Positions 7,097-16,448 of a DNA stretch of 30,487 bases are shown here, in pieces; the stretch's first letter is position 1; each line of letters opens with the position of its first letter. Origin of the DNA: Clostridium sp. CAG:568 (GTDB lineage: Bacteria; Bacillota_I; Bacilli_A; RFN20; CAG-288); contig FR878795.1 in assembly GCA_000434395.1 (NCBI GenBank), positions 1 through 30,487 of the forward strand, in the 5' to 3' direction. The notes under the pieces are model-generated. The model had not been told where the DNA came from, did not search any database, and saw only the letters and a list, made by a program, of their open reading frames with translations. Made by a program: the position numbers and the translations under genes.

Positions 7097-8773
7097 TTAA
7101 AGAGTTGTAATAGCCTTATCTATACGTCTTATTACTTCATCACGTCCTAATATCTTTTGAACATCGAACAAAGAAGGTGAGAGTGTTGTGGTAGTAATAC
7201 AGATTCTTACAAAAGCTGCAACATCCCCAACGACACCTTTATAAGCAGATGGGTTAGCTTTATATTCTTTTCCGTTAGCAGCAAAGCCAAATGAAACAGC
7301 TAATTCCTTAACCTTGCCAAACCAAGTTTGAGTATCTCCAGATAAATCCAAAGAATTTTTATAAGCAGTCAAAACATCTTTAATTAATTGGTGATCAAAC
7401 TTGCTATCGAATGGAAGAGGTGCGGCATTAAATTTAGATTCATATATATCTTTATCAAAGAAAGCAATTTTAGGAAGGATGTCTGAATATTTGACATAAT
7501 CCTTTCTAGGCTTAGGTTGATCACGTTCAATATTCATTATAGCTTCAAATTTGTCTTTGTTCTTCTCGATGAATGAAGTCAATTCAGGTGAATAAGTCTT
7601 TGCCCATTCATAAGCTTCAGAAGAAATTTTATGAGCATCCATATAAGCCAAAACATTTTGAGATATATCACAAAGCTTAGGCAAATCGAACAAAGCACCT
7701 TCTCTGCTCATCTTTGTAAAGCTGAATGGGAACTTGAAGACATCCTCTCTAGGGTTAGCGTGCATCCATTCCTCAAAGTTAGAGTTGGAAATAGTTAAAA
7801 GATACTCAAGGATTCCTTCTTTTGGATATCCTTCTTGAATAAAGAAAGAAACTGCAGCTTCTTTGTCCTTACGTTTAGAAAGCTTTCTCTTGTTTCCTGT
7901 TTCTTTATCCTGAACCAAAATGACAGGGAGATGTGCGTACTGAGGAGCTTCCCATCCCATAGTTTTAAACAACTCAAGATGGATAGGAAGTGAACTCAAC
8001 CACTCCTCTCCTCTAGTGACACAATTTGTTCTCATAAAATGGTCATCACAAAGGTGTGCGAAGTGATATGTAGGAAGATTATTTCCTTTTCTGATAATGA
8101 TATCTTGATCATTCTCAGGCAAAGATAATGTTCCTCTTACCAAATCGTGACATTTGAAGAACTTATTGTGATCACCCATAGATTTAAAACGAATAACATA
8201 AGGCTTTCCCTCTTTTATAAGTTTGAAAGCCTCATCAATAGTTTTATTTCTGCAGGTTGCATATTCACCGTAATATCCAGGAACAACTTTATTTGCTTCC
8301 TGAACTAATCTCAATTGATCTAGATCTTCCTTAGTACAGAAACAAGGATATGCTCTTCCACGCTTAATCAAGTCTTTGATGACTATATCATAAATATGGC
8401 CACGATGAGATTGAACATAAGGACCATAGTTTCCTTGTTCATCACGTCCCTCGCCCATAAATCCTTCATCTTGCTTAAGACCAAACCAAGCTAATTGATC
8501 GACTAACTCATTTCCAGAGCCTTTGATTTCACGTTTCTGATCTGTATCCTCCAAACGGAAGAAATAGACACCATGTGTCATATGAGCGACATAATAAGCA
8601 ATCAAAGCAGTGAATAATGATCCAGTATGCAAGAATCCAGTAGGAGAAGGAGCAAAACGAGTTACCAAAGCACCTTCAGGTAGATTTCTAGGTGGATAAC
8701 GTTTTTCCAAATCTTCTACAGTCTCATGAATATCAGGAAAAATCAAATCAGCAAGTTCTTCATTTGTATGCAT
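7097..8773 (-). CDS. gltX: Glutamyl-tRNA synthetase
   Basis: Class I synthetase charging tRNA-Glu (and often tRNA-Gln, later amidated by GatCAB). The 558 residues exceed the common 480; an N-terminal extension of about 40 residues precedes the HIGH-type motif in FAPSPTGFLHTGS. A probable zinc knuckle CFC...C follows, then the KMSKS-type loop KRKLSKRKDKEAA and a C-terminal anticodon-binding helical domain. The ATG at 8773 has TTGGAGG eight bases upstream, so upstream in-frame starts are rejected. First gene of a minus-strand run with a GT4 enzyme, recX and yhaM; a candidate promoter overlaps the end of yitT. Confidence 0.95.
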   Translation of the reverse strand: MHTNEELADLIFPDIHETVEDLEKRYPPRNLPEGALVTRFAPSPTGFLHTGSLFTALIAYYVAHMTHGVYFFRLEDTDQKREIKGSGNELVDQLAWFGLKQDEGFMGEGRDEQGNYGPYVQSHRGHIYDIVIKDLIKRGRAYPCFCTKEDLDQLRLVQEANKVVPGYYGEYATCRNKTIDEAFKLIKEGKPYVIRFKSMGDHNKFFKCHDLVRGTLSLPENDQDIIIRKGNNLPTYHFAHLCDDHFMRTNCVTRGEEWLSSLPIHLELFKTMGWEAPQYAHLPVILVQDKETGNKRKLSKRKDKEAAVSFFIQEGYPKEGILEYLLTISNSNFEEWMHANPREDVFKFPFSFTKMSREGALFDLPKLCDISQNVLAYMDAHKISSEAYEWAKTYSPELTSFIEKNKDKFEAIMNIERDQPKPRKDYVKYSDILPKIAFFDKDIYESKFNAAPLPFDSKFDHQLIKDVLTAYKNSLDLSGDTQTWFGKVKELAVSFGFAANGKEYKANPSAYKGVVGDVAAFVRICITTTTLSPSLFDVQKILGRDEVIRRIDKAITTL

Positions 8774-8825
8774 ATAATTACCTCCAATCAATTGATTACC
8801 AATAAACTATCTATTGCAAATAAAT

Positions 8826-8854
8826 ATTATAAGAAATTATAAACGAATTGTCTC
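8826..8854 (-). promoter_or_regulatory. Candidate promoter of gltX
   Basis: GAGACA (8849-8854), 17-base spacer, perfect TATAAT (8826-8831) on the minus strand, about 50 bases before the gltX ATG. The -35 is poor and overlaps the yitT stop. No terminator separates yitT from gltX, so read-through is also possible. Confidence 0.4.
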
Positions 8855-10140
8855 TAATCCAACGGTTTAATGTAGAATTTACCATAGACTTGATAAGTCG
8901 ATAGAACTGATACAAAGCAATTAGGATCTGCTTCTCTCATCACCTTTATAGCTCTGTTGAGCTCACTCTTAGATACGACCATGTATATGATGTGTCTAGG
9001 AGTTCCGGTGAATCCACCAATTCCTGAAACCAAAGTACAGGCATGTGGGAATCCACTTATCAATACTTTTGCCATGTTAGGATCTGCAGTAAACACCTGT
9101 AATTCAACCTTTTTGTTCTTGATGTTTATCAAATCGAGCAATTTAGCACCCACGAAGAAGTAAACGATTGTATACAAGGCCATAGTTGTTTGGTGCACAC
9201 CTTGGTTCCAAGCAGCACCTGCTAAATCGTTTTGGAATTCTGCTGGAATAACATCGGAAGGTGAAAGTATGAAGTGAAGCAATGTGTAAGTCACCACTGT
9301 GATCGTATTCAAAACCATCGAATACTTTCCAACCGAAGTCGACTTTTTTTCTGCAAAGAATAATGAAATGATATCGACCGCTCCCGTAGAACTACCCACA
9401 GCAAAAGCTATACCCGTTCCTAATCCAGTACATATTCCACCAGCTAATGCACGAGCTAAATAATCAGTATAAATATTAGTGATCTCACACCAGCTTGCAG
9501 GAATAATTTTCAAAAACATTGAAGAAAATCCAATATTTAGCAATGTATAAATTGTGAATTTCTTTCCAATCTTAGTCCATGCAAGAATCAGGAAAGGAAT
9601 GTTTATAGCGATATAAAGTATTGAAATTATTGTATTTTCCTCAATTCCACTACCTGCTTTAAACATTCCTGTAAAAGATAAGATTCTAGTCACAACCTGT
9701 GAGAAACCAGAAGCTCCTCCAGATACCAACGAATGCTTTCCTACAATGCTTAGTGCTGTATTGTAATCCAAGCTGTTATACCAAGATTTAAGAGCACTAT
9801 TATCTATTTCAACAACACCTGTAGCAGCTTTATAAGCTATCTGAAGTTGCGACAACGAATCCGGATTTTCTAAAATAGACGTAAACGGGACTCTCAACGG
9901 GTTTGTAAATGCTAAGAATCCATAAGCGAATATGAAGGCCGAAATCAGCGACAATAAAAGTATCCATGCATTTGAGCACACAAAGTTTGTCTTCGGATGA
10001 TCTAATAGAAAGTCTCTAACTTGGTTCTTCATTATCGTCACTTTATCAGATAACGATTGCTTCTTCTTCACATTTGTATCGCCATCATACGGAATATCAG
10101 GTTCCAAAGTCGAATCTTCATTCTTTTTGTTTTTTTTCAT
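8854..10140 (-). CDS. YitT-family membrane protein (DUF161/DUF2179)
   Basis: Polytopic inner-membrane protein of the YitT family, abundant in Firmicutes and of unsettled transport function. The 428 residues are longer than the usual 280-300. A charged cytoplasmic N terminus of about 50 residues (KKNKKNEDSTLEPD...) precedes the first membrane segment, and the loop after TM1 is expanded (about 80-130). Typical YitT blocks are GGASGFSQVV, GLGTGIAFAVGSSTGAVDII and the C-terminal DUF2179 domain from about 345 (KVELQVFTADP..., GGFTGTPRHIIYMVV). ATG at 10140 with weak SD AGGA. Transcribed from downstream of the rpmF terminator, so it has its own promoter or is read with gltX. Confidence 0.85.
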   Translation of the reverse strand: MKKNKKNEDSTLEPDIPYDGDTNVKKKQSLSDKVTIMKNQVRDFLLDHPKTNFVCSNAWILLLSLISAFIFAYGFLAFTNPLRVPFTSILENPDSLSQLQIAYKAATGVVEIDNSALKSWYNSLDYNTALSIVGKHSLVSGGASGFSQVVTRILSFTGMFKAGSGIEENTIISILYIAINIPFLILAWTKIGKKFTIYTLLNIGFSSMFLKIIPASWCEITNIYTDYLARALAGGICTGLGTGIAFAVGSSTGAVDIISLFFAEKKSTSVGKYSMVLNTITVVTYTLLHFILSPSDVIPAEFQNDLAGAAWNQGVHQTTMALYTIVYFFVGAKLLDLINIKNKKVELQVFTADPNMAKVLISGFPHACTLVSGIGGFTGTPRHIIYMVVSKSELNRAIKVMREADPNCFVSVLSTYQVYGKFYIKPLD

Positions 10141-10160
10141 AGCTGGTTAATTCCTAATTA

Positions 10161-10182
10161 ATATATGATTTTAATCATATAT
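10161..10182. promoter_or_regulatory. Perfect dyad upstream of yitT
   Basis: ATATATGATT and AATCATATAT (10-bp arms, 2-base gap) lie about 20 bases before the yitT start, next to its weak SD. It could be an operator or a 5'-UTR hairpin. The sequence is AT-only apart from one G/C per arm, so chance is possible. Confidence 0.35.
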
Positions 10183-10249
10183 AGATAAATAGTTTATTAC
10201 TATTTTTAATTTATAGCGTGAGAAACTGATATCAGTTTTTTTTCAAAAT

Positions 10250-10275
10250 AAAAAAAACCTGTGTTTTACACAGGT
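10250..10275 (-). terminator. Rho-independent terminator of rpmF
   Basis: 8-bp stem ACCTGTGT/ACACAGGT (10257-10264 with 10268-10275) followed on the minus strand by a run of T residues. It starts 15 bases past the rpmF stop codon. Confidence 0.88.
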
Positions 10276-10290
10276 GTCTACTCTAGTTGA

Positions 10291-10479
10291 TTAGTCTTCC
10301 TTGACCTTGACGTCAAGAACTTTCTTACCTCTGTAGAATCCACAAGAGGAGCAGATCCTATGAGACTGGATCATAGCTCCACAGTTGCTGCAGCGGGTAA
10401 GGTTCTGCTCGGCAAGATGGAAATGTGTTCTTCTAAGACGTTTACGAGTCTTTGATGCTCTTCTTGTTGGGACTGCCAT
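10291..10479 (-). CDS. rpmF: 50S ribosomal protein L32
   Basis: Structural protein of the large ribosomal subunit. The 62 residues begin MAVPTRRASKTRKRLRR, the hallmark L32 N terminus, and include a zinc ribbon with ligands in CSNCG (about 31-35) and CSSCG (about 44-48). The ATG at 10479 is preceded by an AGAGAGG-type SD. In Firmicutes rpmF often follows yceD; here it stands alone between its own promoter and terminator, divergent from polC. Confidence 0.97.
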   Translation of the reverse strand: MAVPTRRASKTRKRLRRTHFHLAEQNLTRCSNCGAMIQSHRICSSCGFYRGKKVLDVKVKED

Positions 10480-10547
10480 ACCTTAATACCTCTCTTCTAT
10501 TTAATTTAGTTCTCCAAAGCAGCTAAAAAGCTCTGAATAGCAAAGCA

Positions 10548-10576
10548 ATTATAAATATGTAGCAACAATAAGTCAA
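10548..10576 (-). promoter_or_regulatory. Promoter of rpmF
   Basis: TTGACT (10571-10576), 17-base spacer, perfect TATAAT (10548-10553) on the minus strand, giving a leader of about 60 bases before L32. Near-consensus strength suits a ribosomal-protein gene. Confidence 0.8.
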
Positions 10577-10687
10577 ATTAAACCGACATTTCATTTAAAA
10601 AAACATAGATGAAAGTACTTTATAACTAAAAACTAGGCTTTTTTAGGTCTTATAAAATCAACCACAACTAGCATATGAAATAACTTG

Positions 10688-10693
10688 TATAAT
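10688..10693 (+). promoter_or_regulatory. Candidate -10 box of polC
   Basis: TATAAT 24 bases before the polC ATG. No good -35 is found at 17-18 bases; the preceding TTG could give some extended -10 character. The region 10577-10687 between the divergent promoters shows nothing else recognisable. Confidence 0.45.
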
Positions 10694-10717
10694 TTAAAAC
10701 AATGATGGGGGTGGGTT

Positions 10718-13700
10718 ATGGATTCGTTAATGGAAAGATTTCTAAAGAAAATAGGAGTCGAAAACATCCAAAGATTCGATGGATGCTATTTTTCAGAACT
10801 CGTAAGTGAGAAAAAAGTAAATAGGCTTATCATGGAGATAAGCTGCCCCAGCCTTTTAAACTACGATGATTACAAAGATTTATTTCAACAAATATATAAA
10901 ATGGCAGAAGATCCTAAGGGATTCGAAACAAGATTATCTTTCAAATACCAAAATGAAGACAAGAATTTACATAATTTTTTGAATTCTTGGCAAAATGATG
11001 GTGCTTCTTCTATAGAAACATACTTTGACTATAATTCAAAAGAGAAGCTCATTGTAACTGAATACAATCCTGAAACTGAAATGATAATTAAAGAAGATGT
11101 CATTAAATTGAATAACTTCTTATCTAAAATCAATTGTTCAATCAAAGCAGTAGCTAAACAATCCTGTGATGATTTCTTCGACGAACAAATTCCATTAGAA
11201 AATGAGGAGCCACCTATCAATGAAGATGAATATGAGGAAGAGGAAAAATCTTCTAATAAACCTATTATTCAAAAAAATAACGAACCAGAACCTATAGAAC
11301 CAAAAGAAGACTCTTCTGAAAAAAACGAAGAATTAGATAAGTTTGATGAAGAAAGAGAGAAAAGATATAGGGAGATGGCTATAAAAGCTCATAACGCTAA
11401 TAAACTAGCCATCGAAGCAGAAGCTGAGAGAAGGAAGCAAGAACGTACTGCTTATCCTGCTATGCTGAAAGATATCGACAATCTAAAAAGAGTCATAGTC
11501 AAAGGAAAGATATTCAAAGCTGAAGAAAAAGTAGTCAAGAGTGGAAAGACAATCTTAACCATCGAATACACTGATGGTACTGATTCAATAACATCAATAA
11601 TATTTGAAGGCAAGAAATTCGATAAGCAATTCTTAGATAGTTTGGTTCCAGGAACAAACATAAAAGTCACAGGAAATGTTGAAAATGACGACTTCACACA
11701 TCAATTAGTAATAAGACCAGATCAAATAAAGATTTTGCCTGCTGACGAGCCACGTGTCGATCCATGTTTAGATAAAAGAGTCGAGCTGCATCTACATACA
11801 GTCATGTCTGCAATGGATGGTTTGACGACTATTACAAACTATGCAAAAATGGCCAAGCAGTTTGGAATGAAAGCCATAGGTATCACCGATCATGGTGTAG
11901 TTCAATCATTTCCTGAAGCACAGAAAGCCGAAAAAAGTACAGGTGTAAAAATGCTGTATGGATGTGAATTATATATGGTCGATTCACATCTCGATATCTG
12001 CATCAATACTAAGGATATTCTTCTTAACAATGCGGATTATGTAATATTCGATTTGGAAACCACTGGTCTTTCTGCTAGATACGATAGAATCATCGAATTT
12101 GGAGCAACAAAATACTCTCACGGTCAAGAGTATGATAAGAGAGATTTCTTTATCAACCCTAATAGAAAACTACGAGATGTTATTAAAAATAAAACCAATA
12201 TTACTCAAGAGATGGTCGATGGTGGTAAGCCAATTAAAGAAGCTTTACAAGAAATTCTTGATTACTTTGGAGATGCCGTAATCATCGACCATAACGCGGC
12301 ATTCGATATCGGATTCTTAAATGAAGCTTTGAAGAAGAACGGTCTTCCTGAAATTAAAAATCCAATCATCGATACCTTGCCTTGGTCTCGATATATGTTT
12401 CCAAAGCAAAGATCTCATACTTTGGAAGCTGTAGCCAGAACACTAGGAATAGAATACGACGAAACTAAAGTTCACCGTGCTATTTACGATGCTGAAGTTT
12501 TGGAAGCTGTCTATATTGGAATGCTCTCAAGAGTAAGTGAAGAGAATCCTAATATTAAAATGGCTGATTTGGCTGATTTGACATCTAAAGATGTCATTTT
12601 AAACGCAAGACCTAAACATATCGTAGCCTATGCAAAGAATGAGCAAGGATTAAAAGCTTTATATAAAATAATTTCCCTATCATCAACTGATTATTTGTCC
12701 GATGTTCCTAAGACTCCTAGATTCTTAGTCGATGAGAATAGAGAGAATCTCTTAATTGGATCCGCATGTTTCAATGGAGAAGTATTCGACTCTGCTTTGA
12801 CTAAATCAGAATCAGTTTTAAAGAGAGTAATGTCTTGGTACGACTATATCGAAGTTCAACCTCCTGCATGCTACAGTTGGCTTATAAACGATGGACAAAT
12901 ATCATCCGAAGAAGATTTAGAAAAAATCATTGCAGATTTGATCAACGCAGCCAAATCCATCAATAAAACAGTAGTCGCTACAAGCGATTGCCATTATCTA
13001 AATAAAGAAGATAAAATTTATCGTGATGTTTATATCTTCGCCAAAGGACTCAAAGGTGCGTTGCATCCTTTGAATCCATATAGAAGAAAGAAGCAAAAGC
13101 CATATGAAAACCCTGACCAGTATTTTCTTTCAACCCAAGAGATGAAAGATGCTTTTAGTTTCTTAAAAGATGAAGAATTAATAAATGAAATAGTAGTTAC
13201 CAATACCAATAAAATAGCCGACATGTTAGAACCTTTAAAGCCTACTAAAGATAAGCTTTACCCGCCTTTCATCAAAGATTGTGATAAGAACTTAATAAAT
13301 TTAGTCTATAAAACCGCAAAAGAAACATACGGAGATCCATTACCAGATATTGTTAAAACCCGTTTGGAAACTGAATTGAATGGTATAGGAACAAACGGTT
13401 ACTACGTCATTTATTGGATTGCATCAGTTCTAGTTAGACAAGTCAACGCTTCAAACCACCTTGTCGGATCTCGTGGTTCGGTCGGCTCATCTTTGGTCGC
13501 CACAATGTCAGGAATTACTGAGGTCAACCCTCTTCCCCCATATTGGCTCTGTCAAAAATGCAAACATTTGGAATGGGCGGATTTATCTATCGCCGATGAT
13601 GGATTCGACTTACCAGATAAAGATTGTCCTAACTGTCATACACCTATGCATAAAGACGGACACAACATTCCTTTTGAAACATTCTTGGGCTTCCACGCCG

Positions 13701-15187
13701 ATAAGGTTCCTGATATCGATTTGAATTTCCCTTCTGACTTCCAAGCACAAGCACATGAAATGACACGTGAATTAATGGGTGCAGGAAATGTTTATAAGGC
13801 AGGTACAATTCAAACAACAGAAGAGAAAAATGCTATTGGTTATGTCAAAGGTTATTACGAAAGCCAAGGAATAGACCCTAAAACTATAAGACCTGCTCAG
13901 ATAGATAGATTGGCTCAAGGATGTATTGGAGTCAAAAGAACAACAGGACAACACCCGGGTGGAATTATTGTTATCCCTAGCAACATGTCTGTATTCGACT
14001 TCACTCCTTACCAATACCCCGCTAACTCCGAAGATGCTTCTTGGAGAACAACACATTACGACTTCCACGCCATTCACGATAACGTATTAAAATTTGATGA
14101 ATTAGGCCATGTAGATCCGTATGCTGTCAAGATGATGTCTGATATGTCTGGTGTAGACTGGAGATCCATTCCTTTCGATGATAGAGGAACTCTATCATTA
14201 TTCTGGTCTCCAGAAGCTTTGAAATTGAAAAAAAACATATTAAAGCAGAAGACAGGTGCATTAGGTCTTCCTGAATTTGGAACAAATCTAGCGAGAAAGA
14301 TCTTGGAAGAGACAAAGCCGAGATCTTATGGTGACTTGGTCAGAATCTCCGGTCTATCACATGGTACCAACGTCTTCCAGGGAAACGCTGAGGATTTAAT
14401 CGTATCTGGTAAAGCCACACTTCGTGACGTCATCGGATGTCGTGACGACATCATGCTTCAATTGCACCAAAGATGGGGAGTTCCTTCAGACAAAGCTTTC
14501 ACAATCATGGAATATGTCCGTCATGGTTTCTATCCCAATAATGTAAAACCCGAAAAAGGAAATGAATACATCGAATTGATGCACAAATATAATGTCAGCG
14601 AGGAATATATAGAGTCTTGTAAAAAGATTGCGTACCTGTTCCCTAAGGGACACGCTTGTGCTTATGTTATGATGGCTGTTCGTGTCGCATGGTACAAATT
14701 ACACAAGCCTGAATATTTCTATGCCACTTATTTCACTTTGAGATGTGATGCATATGATATAAAAGTTATGCAAGGTGGACAACAAGCTGCATTGCGTTGG
14801 TTAAACGCTTATAATAAAAAGCGTGAAAATCATATTCACACTGAAAACAAGGAAGATAACTTAGTCAACACCATGACAATCCTCGTAGAGATGACCGATA
14901 GGGGAATCAAGATGGGAAAACTTAGCGTGGACAAATCAGCAGCGACGATGTTCACTGTAGATCCTAAGACCCATGAAATCATCCCTCCTTTCTCAAGTAT
15001 AGATTCTTTAGGTCAATCTTTGGCAACAAAGATTATCGAAGAAAGAAACAAAAAGAAATTTACTTCTATCGATGACTTTGTCTCTAGATGCAAAGTCTCT
15101 CCAGCAATAGTCGCTTCATTGAGAGACTTAGGTGCATTTGGTGATCTTCCCGAAGCTGCACAAATGACTTTGGATGAATTCATGTAA
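10718..15187 (+). CDS. polC: DNA polymerase III alpha subunit, PolC type
   Basis: Replicative polymerase of low-GC Firmicutes with built-in proofreading. Domain order in the 1489 residues: N-terminal domain (1-160); acidic, Glu-rich linker and coiled helix (165-245); OB fold (about 255-345); PHP domain (HLHTVMSAMDG near 355, ITDHG near 389) split by a DnaQ-type exonuclease (FDLETTG near 444 to about 607, with DHNAAFDIGF and HRAIYDAE); PHP remainder to about 800; then the polymerase core with GSRGSVGSS (about 917-925), a zinc site CQKC (944) and CPNC (969), the catalytic PDIDLNFP (about 997) and HPGGI (about 1079). The C terminus QMTLDEFM fits a beta-clamp-binding QxxLxxF tail. SD GGGGG precedes the ATG. 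Two membrane-protein genes follow closely. Confidence 0.97.
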   Translation: MDSLMERFLKKIGVENIQRFDGCYFSELVSEKKVNRLIMEISCPSLLNYDDYKDLFQQIYKMAEDPKGFETRLSFKYQNEDKNLHNFLNSWQNDGASSIETYFDYNSKEKLIVTEYNPETEMIIKEDVIKLNNFLSKINCSIKAVAKQSCDDFFDEQIPLENEEPPINEDEYEEEEKSSNKPIIQKNNEPEPIEPKEDSSEKNEELDKFDEEREKRYREMAIKAHNANKLAIEAEAERRKQERTAYPAMLKDIDNLKRVIVKGKIFKAEEKVVKSGKTILTIEYTDGTDSITSIIFEGKKFDKQFLDSLVPGTNIKVTGNVENDDFTHQLVIRPDQIKILPADEPRVDPCLDKRVELHLHTVMSAMDGLTTITNYAKMAKQFGMKAIGITDHGVVQSFPEAQKAEKSTGVKMLYGCELYMVDSHLDICINTKDILLNNADYVIFDLETTGLSARYDRIIEFGATKYSHGQEYDKRDFFINPNRKLRDVIKNKTNITQEMVDGGKPIKEALQEILDYFGDAVIIDHNAAFDIGFLNEALKKNGLPEIKNPIIDTLPWSRYMFPKQRSHTLEAVARTLGIEYDETKVHRAIYDAEVLEAVYIGMLSRVSEENPNIKMADLADLTSKDVILNARPKHIVAYAKNEQGLKALYKIISLSSTDYLSDVPKTPRFLVDENRENLLIGSACFNGEVFDSALTKSESVLKRVMSWYDYIEVQPPACYSWLINDGQISSEEDLEKIIADLINAAKSINKTVVATSDCHYLNKEDKIYRDVYIFAKGLKGALHPLNPYRRKKQKPYENPDQYFLSTQEMKDAFSFLKDEELINEIVVTNTNKIADMLEPLKPTKDKLYPPFIKDCDKNLINLVYKTAKETYGDPLPDIVKTRLETELNGIGTNGYYVIYWIASVLVRQVNASNHLVGSRGSVGSSLVATMSGITEVNPLPPYWLCQKCKHLEWADLSIADDGFDLPDKDCPNCHTPMHKDGHNIPFETFLGFHADKVPDIDLNFPSDFQAQAHEMTRELMGAGNVYKAGTIQTTEEKNAIGYVKGYYESQGIDPKTIRPAQIDRLAQGCIGVKRTTGQHPGGIIVIPSNMSVFDFTPYQYPANSEDASWRTTHYDFHAIHDNVLKFDELGHVDPYAVKMMSDMSGVDWRSIPFDDRGTLSLFWSPEALKLKKNILKQKTGALGLPEFGTNLARKILEETKPRSYGDLVRISGLSHGTNVFQGNAEDLIVSGKATLRDVIGCRDDIMLQLHQRWGVPSDKAFTIMEYVRHGFYPNNVKPEKGNEYIELMHKYNVSEEYIESCKKIAYLFPKGHACAYVMMAVRVAWYKLHKPEYFYATYFTLRCDAYDIKVMQGGQQAALRWLNAYNKKRENHIHTENKEDNLVNTMTILVEMTDRGIKMGKLSVDKSAATMFTVDPKTHEIIPPFSSIDSLGQSLATKIIEERNKKKFTSIDDFVSRCKVSPAIVASLRDLGAFGDLPEAAQMTLDEFM

Positions 15188-15198
15188 AGGAGGATAAA

Positions 15199-15807
15199 AT
15201 GATAAAATCTCTATTAGAAATTGGAAAATGTTTATTATTTATAATTATTTTGCCATTACTAATTATTCTTTCTATTCCATTAGGAATTTATGCTTTTATA
15301 AACTATGTGATAGGAGTAATAAATACATTTAGAGGTAAGAAGCCTTCCATAGTCACTGAGTTCGATCAAAAAGAAACAGATGATGCTATGATCAAAGCAA
15401 ATCCATATCTTGGTGAAAACCCATATGCCCAATATATGCAAGAAACCACAGTTTCAAATAATACTATCAATTCAAACAACGTGACTAACTCAAATAACAC
15501 GACAAATTCTAATAACACGACAACTAACAACACTACTAACTATATATTCAACAACGTCAATCCTTTCCAACAAAATCAGCAAGTCCAGCCTAAAGATGAG
15601 AAAGAAGAAATAAGAGATGAAGATGATATCGTGACGTTCACACCCGAAGATAGGAAGATAGAAGATAGCGACAAAAAAATACTTGAAGCTGATGTCAAAG
15701 AAGTTCCTCTCACCGACTATAGACAAATAGAAGAAAGGTATAAGCAAATTCAAGATAGCAGCAGTAATCAATCTCTTCCTGTATCAAATAAAAAGGAGGA
15801 GAACTGA
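15199..15807 (+). CDS. Unrecognised membrane-anchored protein with Asn/Thr-rich repeats
   Basis: 202 residues, no family recognised. A long hydrophobic N-terminal segment (about 10-42, possibly a hairpin or a single long anchor) is followed by a basic FRGKKPS patch, a YLGENPYAQYM stretch, a low-complexity Asn/Thr/Ser tract at 85-119 built on SNNTTN-like units (near-repeats in DNA, 15451-15540), a Gln-rich bit, and a strongly acidic, helix-prone C-terminal half. The positive patch after the anchor suggests the tail is cytoplasmic. A strong SD (AAAGGAGG) sits just after the polC stop, giving an 11-base gap and probable co-transcription. SD AAAGGAGGA for the next gene lies in its 3' end. Confidence 0.7.
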   Translation: MIKSLLEIGKCLLFIIILPLLIILSIPLGIYAFINYVIGVINTFRGKKPSIVTEFDQKETDDAMIKANPYLGENPYAQYMQETTVSNNTINSNNVTNSNNTTNSNNTTTNNTTNYIFNNVNPFQQNQQVQPKDEKEEIRDEDDIVTFTPEDRKIEDSDKKILEADVKEVPLTDYRQIEERYKQIQDSSSNQSLPVSNKKEEN

Positions 15808-15809
15808 AT

Positions 15810-16448
15810 ATGCAATACACAAATCCAATTACTATCGATGGAACTTTGACTGCTAGAATCTCATTCATAATTTTTATCATTCTTCTATTCTTAATCATCT
15901 GCGGATTTTCGTCATTAGAGATGAAACTAGTCAACAAACAAGCTAAGGAAGTAGATAGATATATGGCTGGAGTAATAGCAAACAAATTGCTTCACTCACC
16001 TGAAGATTACAAAAAAGCATCACTTAAAAAATCCAGATATCTTCTTTTCAAAAGAACCTGGATTCCATTCACATTCTTAGTTATATCCATCATCATATTT
16101 CTATCTTACATAGGTGGTGTGTTCGGCTTTAGATTAGACAACAACACATCTATCGAAGAAATCCAAGCTATGACTGACAATGTGTGTCATTGGGGATTGG
16201 CTAGTTTCTTAAATTTTGAGCCGATGTTCATAGATACAGGATGGGGATTTAATTTCATAGCCGGTTTTAGCGGATCTATTCCATTCAACGGTCTAACTTT
16301 CTACGTCATCTATACAAACATAACGACATTCATAGTTTGTCTTTGGATTTTCATTCAGCTCCAAGGATTTGCTGTTAGATTTGCCTATACAAATCATGTG
16401 GCAGAGACAAGTTGGAATTTCCAAGGCAATGGATTAGCAAAGGATTAA
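15810..16448 (+). CDS. Unrecognised membrane protein with three predicted helices
   Basis: 212 residues, no family recognised. Hydrophobic segments at about 17-35, 84-106 and 162-186, with a basic, amphipathic stretch (36-82, EMKLVNKQAKEVDRYM...) between the first two. Tryptophans and aromatic residues are frequent in the last third. The ATG lies two bases after the previous stop, with AAAGGAGGA nine bases upstream, so the pair is probably translated together and may form a membrane complex (inference). The TAA stop overlaps the stop of the convergent mntP-like gene, and no terminator is visible between them. Confidence 0.72.
   Translation: MQYTNPITIDGTLTARISFIIFIILLFLIICGFSSLEMKLVNKQAKEVDRYMAGVIANKLLHSPEDYKKASLKKSRYLLFKRTWIPFTFLVISIIIFLSYIGGVFGFRLDNNTSIEEIQAMTDNVCHWGLASFLNFEPMFIDTGWGFNFIAGFSGSIPFNGLTFYVIYTNITTFIVCLWIFIQLQGFAVRFAYTNHVAETSWNFQGNGLAKD

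Noticed and set aside
8774..8791. N-terminal extension of GltX from a TTG
   Set aside because: The extension consists of the SD region of the ATG at 8773.
11452..11697. Minus-strand frames inside polC
   Set aside because: All are antisense shadows of the polC coding sequence, without SD or homology.
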